Origin: Kiritimatiellia bacterium
Lineage (GTDB): Bacteria > Verrucomicrobiota > Kiritimatiellia > RFP12 > UBA1067
Length of the DNA: 5,700 bases
Assembly (NCBI GenBank): GCA_016302985.1
Contig: JAEDMN010000207.1
Location: forward strand, 1 to 5,700
Direction: 5' to 3'
This document shows, in pieces, positions 1 to 5,700 of the stretch. Made by a program: the position numbers and the translations under genes. Numbering within the stretch: position 1 is the first letter of the stretch; every line of letters starts with the position of its first letter. Below the pieces are notes generated by a model. It saw only the letters and a list, made by a program, of their open reading frames with translations, was not told the DNA's origin and did no database searches.

Positions 1-1281
1 ATGAGACACGAAGAGATGCTGGAGAAGGTGCTGACGACGCTGGACACGTTCCGTCCGGGTGACCTGGAAGGCAACGCGGCGCGCATCCTGGAGATCGCGA
101 AGGCGTGCGCGCAGGCCGGCGGGAAGACGCTCGTGCTGCGCGACGACGCGCTGCGCGGCGGCGACTGCGGTTCGCTGAACGAACATCCCGCGTTCGTCGA
201 GATGCTCGCCGCGGCGCAGGCGAAGCTGGAGAAGAAGCTCGCGAAGCTCCGCACGAAGGTCACGTTCGCGCGCGCCGCGGCGCCGCGCTGGGTCGCGGCG
301 GGCCCGGATGCGCGCCTGCCGTTCTGCGGACGGCCCGCGGAGGTCTTCGAGCGCCAGGTCGCCGCGCTCGCGAAGCGCCTCTCCGTGATCGGCTGCAAGC
401 ACGTCGCGATCGGCATCTCGGGCGGACTCGACAGCGCGCTCACGCTGCTCGTCGCGGTGGCCGCCTTCGAACGCCTCGGCCTCGACCGCGCCGGCGTGCA
501 CGTCTACACGATGCCGGGCTTCGGCACGACGAAGCGCACGCGCGGCAACGCGGACCTCCTCTGCGAAGGCCTGGGCCTGAAGCTCGAGACGATCGACATC
601 ACGCCCGCCTGCCGCCAGCACTTCAAGGACATCCGGCAGCCCGCGGGCGTCCACGACGTCACGTTCGAGAACACGCAGGCGCGCGAACGCACGCAGATCC
701 TCATGGACAAGGCGAACCAGCAGGGCGGCATCGTGCTCGGCACGGGCGACATGAGCGAGATCGCGCTCGGCTGGTGCACGTACAACGGCGACCACATGAG
801 CATGTTCGGCGTCAACGCGGGCGTGCCGAAGACCGCGGTCCGCGACGTCTGCCGCTGGTGGGCGGAGGACGTGCAGTGGATGAACGGCGCGAAGAAGGCG
901 CCCGAACTGAAGGCGGCGAAGGCGCTGCTGGACATCGTCGCGACCCCCGTCAGCCCCGAACTGCTGCCGGCGAAGAACGGCGAGATCGCGCAGAAGACCG
1001 AGGACCGCATCGGGCCCTACGAGCTGCACGACTACTTCCTCTGGCACTTCGTCAACGACGGCGAGGGGCGGGACGCGATCCTGAAGTCCGCAAAGAAGGC
1101 CTTCAAGGGGCAATACGACGCGGCGACCGTGAAGAAGTGGCTCGACGTCTTCTTCCGCCGCCTCTTCTCGCAGGCCTTCAAGCGCAACTGCGCGCCGGAC
1201 GGCGTGCAGGTCTTCCCCGTCTACCTCTCGCCCGCCGCCTGGCATGTGCCGAGCGACATCTCCGGCTCCGCCTTCGTCTAA
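1..1281 (+). CDS. nadE: NAD+ synthetase with vestigial N-terminal nitrilase domain
   Basis: The product should catalyse the last step of NAD synthesis in the cytosol: ATP-dependent amidation of nicotinic acid adenine dinucleotide (NaAD). The ATP-pyrophosphatase loop SGGLDS is at residues 140-145. It is followed by TMPGFGTT (170-177), ENTQARERT (223-231), GTGDMSE (247-253), the stretch YNGDHMSMFGVNAGVPKT (261-278), KTEDRIGPYELHD (332-344) and a C-terminal PSD motif near 417. These match the synthetase half of the long (about 640-680 residue) glutamine-dependent NadE enzymes rather than the short ammonia-dependent ones. The protein has only 426 residues because most of the nitrilase glutaminase domain is missing. 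It may therefore use free ammonia or a separate amidotransferase (inference). The ATG is the first base of the window, so an upstream extension cannot be excluded. However, residues 9-59 already resemble the start of a nitrilase domain, which favours this start. Confidence 0.93.
   Translation: MRHEEMLEKVLTTLDTFRPGDLEGNAARILEIAKACAQAGGKTLVLRDDALRGGDCGSLNEHPAFVEMLAAAQAKLEKKLAKLRTKVTFARAAAPRWVAAGPDARLPFCGRPAEVFERQVAALAKRLSVIGCKHVAIGISGGLDSALTLLVAVAAFERLGLDRAGVHVYTMPGFGTTKRTRGNADLLCEGLGLKLETIDITPACRQHFKDIRQPAGVHDVTFENTQARERTQILMDKANQQGGIVLGTGDMSEIALGWCTYNGDHMSMFGVNAGVPKTAVRDVCRWWAEDVQWMNGAKKAPELKAAKALLDIVATPVSPELLPAKNGEIAQKTEDRIGPYELHDYFLWHFVNDGEGRDAILKSAKKAFKGQYDAATVKKWLDVFFRRLFSQAFKRNCAPDGVQVFPVYLSPAAWHVPSDISGSAFV
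25..177 (+). other. Degenerate nitrilase (CN-hydrolase) stub within NadE
   Basis: Residues 9-59 follow the opening of a NadE nitrilase domain: GDLEGNAARIL (20-30), an Ala-rich helix ending in AGGK, then LVLRDDALRGGDCGSL (44-59). The last segment lines up with the usual LVFPELALTGY-CGDL pattern. In that alignment the catalytic Glu after FP falls on Asp48 and the Pro on Arg47. The later parts of the domain, with the catalytic Lys and Cys, are absent. After residue 60 comes a Lys/Ala-rich helix (about 67-86) and then a linker with LPF (106-108), like the HPF segment that precedes the synthetase domain in full-length enzymes. The alignment was made by eye. Confidence 0.6.
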
Positions 1282-1284
1282 GAC

Positions 1285-1288
1285 AGGA
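1285..1288 (+). promoter_or_regulatory. Ribosome-binding site for the glycosidase gene
   Basis: AGGA lies four bases after the nadE stop codon and seven bases before the ATG at 1296. It supports that ATG as the true start over the many upstream in-frame codons, and suggests the two genes are translated from one transcript. Confidence 0.5.
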
Positions 1289-1295
1289 CTTCCCC

Positions 1296-1364
1296 ATGAA
1301 CAGCACCCGCTTCCTCCTCGCCGCGGCCTCCGCGCTTGCACTCCTCCCGTCCGCGGTTCCCGCG
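1296..1364 (+). other. Signal peptide of the glycosidase
   Basis: Residues 1-23 have a short polar start with one Arg (MNSTR), a hydrophobic Leu/Ala core (6-17) and a likely signal peptidase I site after VPA (21-23), just before Gly24-Glu25. There is no Cys at the cleavage point, so it is not a lipoprotein signal. Confidence 0.85.
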
Positions 1365-4300
1365 GGCGAGGCCTCTCCCGGCTACGGCGCCCGCCTCCAG
1401 CTCGACGGGCCCGGACTGACATTCCAGGCCGCCGCCTTCACGCCGCGGTGGACCGGCCTCGAGGCCTCGGGCGGCTACCGGGCCGAGAAGGACGGTACCC
1501 GCCGCTTCACGATGTGGAAGGACAAGCGCGACAGGAAGGCGCCGAAGATCGACGGCCGCGCGACGTTCCGGCAGGAGGGCGACGCGGTGCGCGCGACGTA
1601 TGAACTCACGCCGGACCGCGACATCGACCTGAACCAGCTCTACCTCTCGACGACCTTCGCGCTCGAGGACTACGCCGGCTGCACGATCAAGGCCGGCGTG
1701 AAGACGTGCCGGATGCCGGAGGCCGGCGAAGGTCCCGCGCAGTTCATGGGCGGGAGGACCACGGACTTCACGGTGACGGACAGGGACGGCAAGGTGCGCC
1801 TCGCGCTCGCGTTCGACCGGCCGGTGTCGTTCATGATGCAGAACAACCACCCCTGGGGCAGCGCGACGGCCTCGCTCCGCCTCATGGTCGGGCACGACCG
1901 CCCGTTCAAGGCGGGGAAGACGTACACGCTGTCGATGACCGTCTCCGACGGCGGGCGGACCACGCTGGCCGCGGACGCGTTCGGCGTGAAGATCACCGCC
2001 GGCGCCGACTGGATCCCGATGACGTCCGAGCCGGAGATCGTGCCCGGCAGCGCCCTCGACTTCACCGCGCTGCGCGGCACGGAGGCGCCCGCCGGCAAGT
2101 ACGGCTATCCGGTGGCGAAGGGGCAGAACTTCGAGTTCGAGGGGAAGCCCGGCGTCGCGCAGCGCTTCTACGGCGTGAACATCTGCGGCGACGCGAACAC
2201 GCCGGACCTCGAGACGGCCGAGAAGTTCGCCCGCCGGCTCGCGGCGATCGGCTACAACGCGCTCCGCTTCCACCACCACGAGAGCCACCTCGTGCAGAAG
2301 GACGGCGTGACGCTCGACCCCGAGAAGATGCGGAAGTTCGACGGCCTCGTCGCCGCGTGCGTGAGGCACGGCATCTACATGACGACGGACCTCTTCGTCT
2401 CGCGCCGGCCGATTTCGTACCGCTCCGTCGGCATCGACCTGGACGGCAACGTGCAGATGGACGAGTTCAAGGAGCTCGTGCAGGTGCACGACGGCGTCTT
2501 CGCGAACTACCTCGCGTTCGCCCGCGCCTTCCTCGGGCACGTCAACCCGTACACCGGCCGTTCGCTCGCGCAGGAGCCGGCGCTGGGCTGGATCTCGCTC
2601 GTGAACGAGGGCAACCTCGGCAACCACGGCATGGAGACGATGCGGAAGTTCCCCGTCTTCAGGGAGAAGTGGCAGGCCTGGCTTGCGGCGAAGAAGGCCG
2701 CGGACCCGGCCTTCGCGGACGTGCCGGACACGCTGCCGGCGGGCCTCGACGACAGGAAGTCGCCGCACGTGCAGGCGTACGCGCTCTTCCTGCAGCACCT
2801 CGAGACGGACTTCGCCGCCCGCGTGACGAAGTTCCTGCGCGAGGAGATGAAGTGCCGCGCGCTCACGACGAACATGAACTGCTGGCACTACCCGGCCGTG
2901 TACCAGCTGCCGCGCGCCAACTCCTACGACTACGTGGACGACCACTTCTACGTGGACCATCCGAGCTTCCTCGAGAAGCGCTGGCAGCTGCCGAGCCGGT
3001 GTCCGAACCGGAACCCGATGCAGGGGGCGAACATGGGCGCCCAGGGGCTGGCGATGCGCCGCGTGCTGGACCGTCCGTTCACCATCACCGAGTACAACTA
3101 CTCGGGTCCCGGCCGCTTCCGCGGGGTCGGCGGCATCGCGTGCGGCACGGCCGCGGCGCTGCAGAACTGGGCGGGCCTCTGGCGCTTCGCGTGGAGCCAC
3201 GACCAGCGGGGCGTGAAGAACCCCGAGACGAAGACGCTCGGCTACTTCGACATGAGCGGCGACCCGCTCGGCCTCGCGTCCGAACGCGCGTCGATCTGCC
3301 TTTTCCTCCGCCGCGACCTCGAGCCGCTGAAGCGGACGTACGCCTGCGTGCTGCCGCCGAAGAAGCTGCAGGAGATGGGGCCGTCCCCGATGACGCACAC
3401 CGGCTGGACCTGGGCGAGCTGGTACGCGAAGACGGGCACGGTCGTCGGGGACGCCGCGCCGGCCGACGCGACGTGGAGCGCGACGTACCCCGACTGCTTC
3501 GCGAAGCCCTCGAAGGAGGTGCGCGCGCAGGTCCTTCCGGACGCCGCCGAGGGCGAAACGCCCGTGGCCGGCGACGGGGCGGTGCAGATCGACCCGAAGG
3601 CGGGCACGTTCCTGCTGAAGACGGCGCGCACCTGCGGCGGCTTCGCGGAGGGCGGGCGCATCGAGGCGGACGCGCTGACGGCCGACCTCGGGAAGACCGC
3701 CGCGACGCTCTGGGCGAGCTCGCTCGACGGGAAGCCGGTCCGCGCGTCCGACCGCCTGCTCGTCACCTACCTCACCGACGTGCAGAACAGCGACATCGAG
3801 TACGCCGACCGGGCGCTGACGATCCTCCTCAAGTGGGGCCATCTGCCGCACCTGATGCGGAAGGGCCGCGCGGAGGTGAACCTCGCCGTGCCGGCGGGCG
3901 ACTGGCGCGTGCACGTGCTCGCGTCGAACGGCGCCCGCCGCCGCACGGTCCCGTGCACGTACGCGAACGGGCGCCTCACGTTCGTCGCGGACAACGCCGC
4001 GGACCCGTCCAACGCGAGCTACCTCTACGAGGTCGTGAAGGACAATTCCGCCGCCAACGCGGCGCCGGCGGACGAACTCGCCCGCGCGAAGAAGCAGGAG
4101 GCATTCGTCGCCCCCGACGCGCCGGAGGGCTACCGCCGTCCGAAGGACTGGAAGCCGGTCCTCTACCCGAAGGGGCTGCAGCAGATCGCGAAGGACCACT
4201 CCGCCGAGACGATGGCCCGGGCGAAGACGCAGATGGAGAAGGTGAACGCCGTCAACGCGGCCGGCAAGTACAAGGCGACGGGCGCGTCCATGGACGCGCA

Positions 4301-5684
4301 TCCGTGCCCGGACTGGTTCGTCGACGCGAAGCTCGGCATCTTCGTGGACTGGGGCCCGTGGTCCGTCGCCTCGTGGTGCCCGTACGTGAAGGGCGCCCGC
4401 CTCTATCCGGACTGGTACGAGTTCCGCTGCCGGACGGACGCGAAGACGATGCAGTACCACGAGAAGAACTGGGGCGCGGACTTCAAGAGCGACCACTTCT
4501 TCGACCTCTTCCGCGGGGCGCGCTTCGACGCGCCGGCGCTGATGAAGCTGTTCCGCGCGTGCGGCGCGAAGTACGTCGTGCCGTTCCTCAAGCACCACGG
4601 CGGCTTCTGCCTGTGGGACTGCTCCTACACGTTCCGCGACACCGTCGACCAGGGCGCGCACCGCGACTTCGCGAAGGAGATGGCGGACGCCTGCCGGGCG
4701 AACGGGCTCAAGTTCGGCCTCTACACGTCGCAGGCCGGCGAGTGGGAGTATCCGATCCTGCAGGACGACGGCTCCATCAAGATCGCGATCAACACGCCCG
4801 AGAACCTCAAGCCGTACACGCCCGACATGGAATGGAAGTGCTCGGGCAAGATCGCGGTGAAGGACTTCGTGCACGACTACATCGTGCCGCAGCAGACCGA
4901 GTTCATCGACAAGTACGACCCGGACCTGCTCTGGTACGACTTCGACTGGATGACGCCGGCCGACTCCAACGGCAGCTACGAGATCACGGCCTACCTGTAC
5001 AACCGGGCCGAGGGCCGCAAGGAGGTCGCCTGCAACGACCGCTACGGCAAGGCGCGTCCCGAGGAGATCAAGGGGCGGTTCACGAAGCGCCCGCGCAACT
5101 GGCTGCGCACGGTGCGCGGCGACTTCTTCACGGACGAGTGGGGCGACACGGAGGAGTGCCTCGACCCGGCCAAGTGGCATCCCTGGGAGAGCTGCTCGGG
5201 CATCTCCAAGTCGTACGGCAACCACTGGATGGAGAGCTACGACCCGTCGATGGTGATGACCGAGAAGGAGTTCATCATCCACTTCTCCGACATCGTCGCG
5301 CGCGGCGGCAACCTGCTGCTGCTCGTCAACCTGGACCCGCAGGGCGCGATCCTGCCGTTCCAGAAGGAGCGCCTCGAGCAGATCGGCCGGTGGCTGGAGA
5401 CGTACGGCGAGGCGATCTACGGCACGCGCATCTGCGCGCCGTACAAGACGGACAAGGTCGACTACACGCAGAGCAAGGACGGGAAGACCGCCTACGCGAT
5501 CGTGAAGGAGCCGTCCGCCGAGGTCGAGCTCGCGTGCGCGCTGCCCGCGGGGACGGCCGTCACCGTCGTCGGCGCGGACCGGAAGCTCGCGGCGCGCCGG
5601 ACGGAGAAGGGCACGACCGTCGTGTCGCTGCCGGCCGACCTCGCGTCCGCGAAGATCCCGTTCGCGCTCCGCTGCACGCGGTAG
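1296..5684 (+). CDS. Secreted bimodular glycosidase: GH-A (GH5-like) barrel fused to a GH29 alpha-L-fucosidase-like domain
   Basis: This 1462-residue protein is predicted to be exported and to act on glycans in the periplasm or outside the cell. Modules in order are: signal peptide (1-23), beta-rich region (24-284), clan GH-A barrel (about 285-680), central beta-rich module (about 735-912), charged helical linker, GH29-like barrel (about 975-1385) and C-terminal beta domain (to 1462). The frame is open far upstream, back to about position 105, but that extension lies inside nadE and translates to an Arg/Ala-rich shadow. The ATG at 1296 has an AGGA site and begins a clear signal peptide. GH29 enzymes are typically 400-600 residues, so this is roughly three times as long. 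The GH29 module suggests a fucosylated substrate such as mucin glycans, fucoidan or plant xyloglucan, but the sequence does not settle which. I see no dockerin, sorting signal or transmembrane anchor after the leader. About 27 cysteines are spread through the chain. The domain assignments are confident; the substrate is unknown. Confidence 0.9.
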   Translation: MNSTRFLLAAASALALLPSAVPAGEASPGYGARLQLDGPGLTFQAAAFTPRWTGLEASGGYRAEKDGTRRFTMWKDKRDRKAPKIDGRATFRQEGDAVRATYELTPDRDIDLNQLYLSTTFALEDYAGCTIKAGVKTCRMPEAGEGPAQFMGGRTTDFTVTDRDGKVRLALAFDRPVSFMMQNNHPWGSATASLRLMVGHDRPFKAGKTYTLSMTVSDGGRTTLAADAFGVKITAGADWIPMTSEPEIVPGSALDFTALRGTEAPAGKYGYPVAKGQNFEFEGKPGVAQRFYGVNICGDANTPDLETAEKFARRLAAIGYNALRFHHHESHLVQKDGVTLDPEKMRKFDGLVAACVRHGIYMTTDLFVSRRPISYRSVGIDLDGNVQMDEFKELVQVHDGVFANYLAFARAFLGHVNPYTGRSLAQEPALGWISLVNEGNLGNHGMETMRKFPVFREKWQAWLAAKKAADPAFADVPDTLPAGLDDRKSPHVQAYALFLQHLETDFAARVTKFLREEMKCRALTTNMNCWHYPAVYQLPRANSYDYVDDHFYVDHPSFLEKRWQLPSRCPNRNPMQGANMGAQGLAMRRVLDRPFTITEYNYSGPGRFRGVGGIACGTAAALQNWAGLWRFAWSHDQRGVKNPETKTLGYFDMSGDPLGLASERASICLFLRRDLEPLKRTYACVLPPKKLQEMGPSPMTHTGWTWASWYAKTGTVVGDAAPADATWSATYPDCFAKPSKEVRAQVLPDAAEGETPVAGDGAVQIDPKAGTFLLKTARTCGGFAEGGRIEADALTADLGKTAATLWASSLDGKPVRASDRLLVTYLTDVQNSDIEYADRALTILLKWGHLPHLMRKGRAEVNLAVPAGDWRVHVLASNGARRRTVPCTYANGRLTFVADNAADPSNASYLYEVVKDNSAANAAPADELARAKKQEAFVAPDAPEGYRRPKDWKPVLYPKGLQQIAKDHSAETMARAKTQMEKVNAVNAAGKYKATGASMDAHPCPDWFVDAKLGIFVDWGPWSVASWCPYVKGARLYPDWYEFRCRTDAKTMQYHEKNWGADFKSDHFFDLFRGARFDAPALMKLFRACGAKYVVPFLKHHGGFCLWDCSYTFRDTVDQGAHRDFAKEMADACRANGLKFGLYTSQAGEWEYPILQDDGSIKIAINTPENLKPYTPDMEWKCSGKIAVKDFVHDYIVPQQTEFIDKYDPDLLWYDFDWMTPADSNGSYEITAYLYNRAEGRKEVACNDRYGKARPEEIKGRFTKRPRNWLRTVRGDFFTDEWGDTEECLDPAKWHPWESCSGISKSYGNHWMESYDPSMVMTEKEFIIHFSDIVARGGNLLLLVNLDPQGAILPFQKERLEQIGRWLETYGEAIYGTRICAPYKTDKVDYTQSKDGKTAYAIVKEPSAEVELACALPAGTAVTVVGADRKLAARRTEKGTTVVSLPADLASAKIPFALRCTR
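1365..2147 (+). other. N-terminal beta-rich region of the glycosidase, unassigned
   Basis: Residues 24-284 alternate short hydrophobic strands with charged turns, as in a beta-sandwich. Examples are the strands around RATFRQEGDAVRATYEL and the LRLMVGHDRPFKAGKTYTLSM hairpin region. Two cysteines about ten residues apart (near 129-139) could form a disulfide. Its place before a GH-A barrel is typical of accessory beta domains in large PVC-group glycosidases. I cannot name a family or show carbohydrate binding. Confidence 0.5.
2148..3335 (+). other. Clan GH-A (GH5-like) TIM-barrel module
   Basis: The barrel opens with RFYGVNICG (290-298), then GYNALRF followed by HHHE (326-329), as in the beta-2 region of GH5-type enzymes where the Arg is conserved. 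SLVNEGN places an Asn-Glu pair at 437-438, the expected acid/base after beta-4. DDHFY (548-552) fits the His-x-Tyr region after beta-6. ITEYN places Glu599 as the expected nucleophile after beta-7. WAGLWRFAWSH (625-635) resembles the Trp-bearing beta-8 strand. The full catalytic set appears present, so I expect an active retaining beta-glycosidase. Assignment to GH5 rather than another clan member is uncertain. Confidence 0.75.
3498..4031 (+). other. Central beta-rich module between the two catalytic barrels
   Basis: Residues about 735-912 contain the segment VQIDPKAGTFLLKTARTCGG (764-783), then LWASSLDGKPVRASDRLLVT and ending in YLYEVVK. From memory this pattern recurs after GH-A barrels in large Lentisphaerota and Verrucomicrobiota glycosidases, where it looks like a companion beta-sandwich. 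Its function is unknown. It is followed by a charged, Ala/Lys-rich, probably helical linker up to about residue 975. Confidence 0.5.
4218..5450 (+). other. GH29 alpha-L-fucosidase-like catalytic module
   Basis: Family landmarks appear in the right order: a lead-in GKYKATGASMDAHPCPDWF (990-1008), AKLGIFVDWGPWSV (1011-1024, usually FGIFIHWG), DWY (1039-1041, usually EWY), KHHGGFCLWD (1099-1108, usually KHHDGF), GLYTS (1141-1145), LLWYDFDW (1211-1218) with Asp1215 as expected nucleophile, NDRYG (1247-1251), GDFFTDEWG (1275-1283) with Glu1281 as likely acid/base, WES (1297-1299), and GGNLLLLVNLDPQG before the closing GEAIYGTR. The fold assignment is firm. Three conserved positions differ from the usual motifs, so fucosidase activity itself is less certain. 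Confidence 0.85.
5451..5681 (+). other. C-terminal beta domain of the GH29 module
   Basis: About 77 residues beginning ICAPYK and including YTQSKDGKTAYAIV, the usual first strand of the small beta-sandwich that follows the GH29 barrel. The rest is short strands rich in Val and Ala, ending ALRCTR. No anchor or sorting motif follows. Confidence 0.65.
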
Positions 5685-5700
5685 GACGGTTGCCATCCAT

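Noticed and set aside
504..1010. Minus-strand open frame of 168 codons inside nadE.
   Set aside because: It lies opposite the most conserved part of the synthetase domain and shows no recognisable motif; it is a shadow of the real gene.
105..1295. In-frame upstream extension of the glycosidase reading frame across nadE, giving an apparent 1859-residue protein.
   Set aside because: The extension overlaps a well-supported nadE in another frame and translates to Arg-rich low-complexity sequence. The ATG at 1296 has a ribosome-binding site and a proper signal peptide.
1244..1603. Plus-strand open frame of 119 codons spanning the nadE end and the glycosidase start.
   Set aside because: It is Pro/Arg-rich, overlaps two real genes out of frame, and runs through the signal peptide coding region.
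1670..5677. Several smaller minus-strand open frames of 61-174 codons within the glycosidase gene.
   Set aside because: All lie opposite strongly supported coding sequence, lack ribosome-binding context or known motifs, and are Ser/Ala/Arg-rich as expected for GC-rich antisense frames.
1278..5696. A 1472-codon open frame on the minus strand covering the whole glycosidase gene.
   Set aside because: Its codons lie exactly opposite the sense codons, so it stays open simply because the sense gene uses no TTA, CTA or TCA codons, as expected at this GC content. Its translation is a low-complexity Arg/Val/Glu/Ala mixture with no recognisable domain.
5685..5700. Possible terminator after the glycosidase stop codon.
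   Set aside because: Only 16 bases remain, with no stem-loop or T-run; the window ends too soon to judge.

Overview
The window holds two co-directional protein-coding genes on the + strand and almost no non-coding DNA. It is strongly GC-rich, with G or C at almost every third codon position. The second gene encodes a very large exported multi-domain glycosidase of a kind common in carbohydrate-degrading members of the PVC group. A gut or sediment Lentisphaerota, Kiritimatiellota or Verrucomicrobiota bacterium is therefore my best guess. That is an inference from protein style only; no phylogenetic marker is present.

Layout. Positions 1-1281: a 426-residue NAD+ synthetase. Its synthetase domain is intact and of the type normally found in long glutamine-dependent enzymes. 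In place of the roughly 300-residue N-terminal nitrilase (glutaminase) domain it keeps only a short degenerate stub. Positions 1282-1295: a 14-base gap with a short AGGA ribosome-binding site. Positions 1296-5684: one 1462-residue secreted protein. In order it has a signal peptide, an N-terminal beta-rich region, a clan GH-A (GH5-like) TIM barrel, a central beta-rich module, a helical linker, a GH29 alpha-L-fucosidase-like barrel and a small C-terminal beta domain. Positions 5685-5700: a short tail with no visible feature; no terminator can be seen before the window ends.

The two genes are spaced as in an operon, but their products have no obvious shared job: one is cytosolic cofactor synthesis, the other extracytoplasmic glycan breakdown. 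The most interesting points are the vestigial glutaminase domain of the NAD synthetase, the two different glycosidase modules in one exported chain, and departures from the usual fucosidase active-site motifs in the GH29 module, where the catalytic Asp and Glu candidates still appear to be present. I see no mobile element, CRISPR array, RNA gene or defence system.
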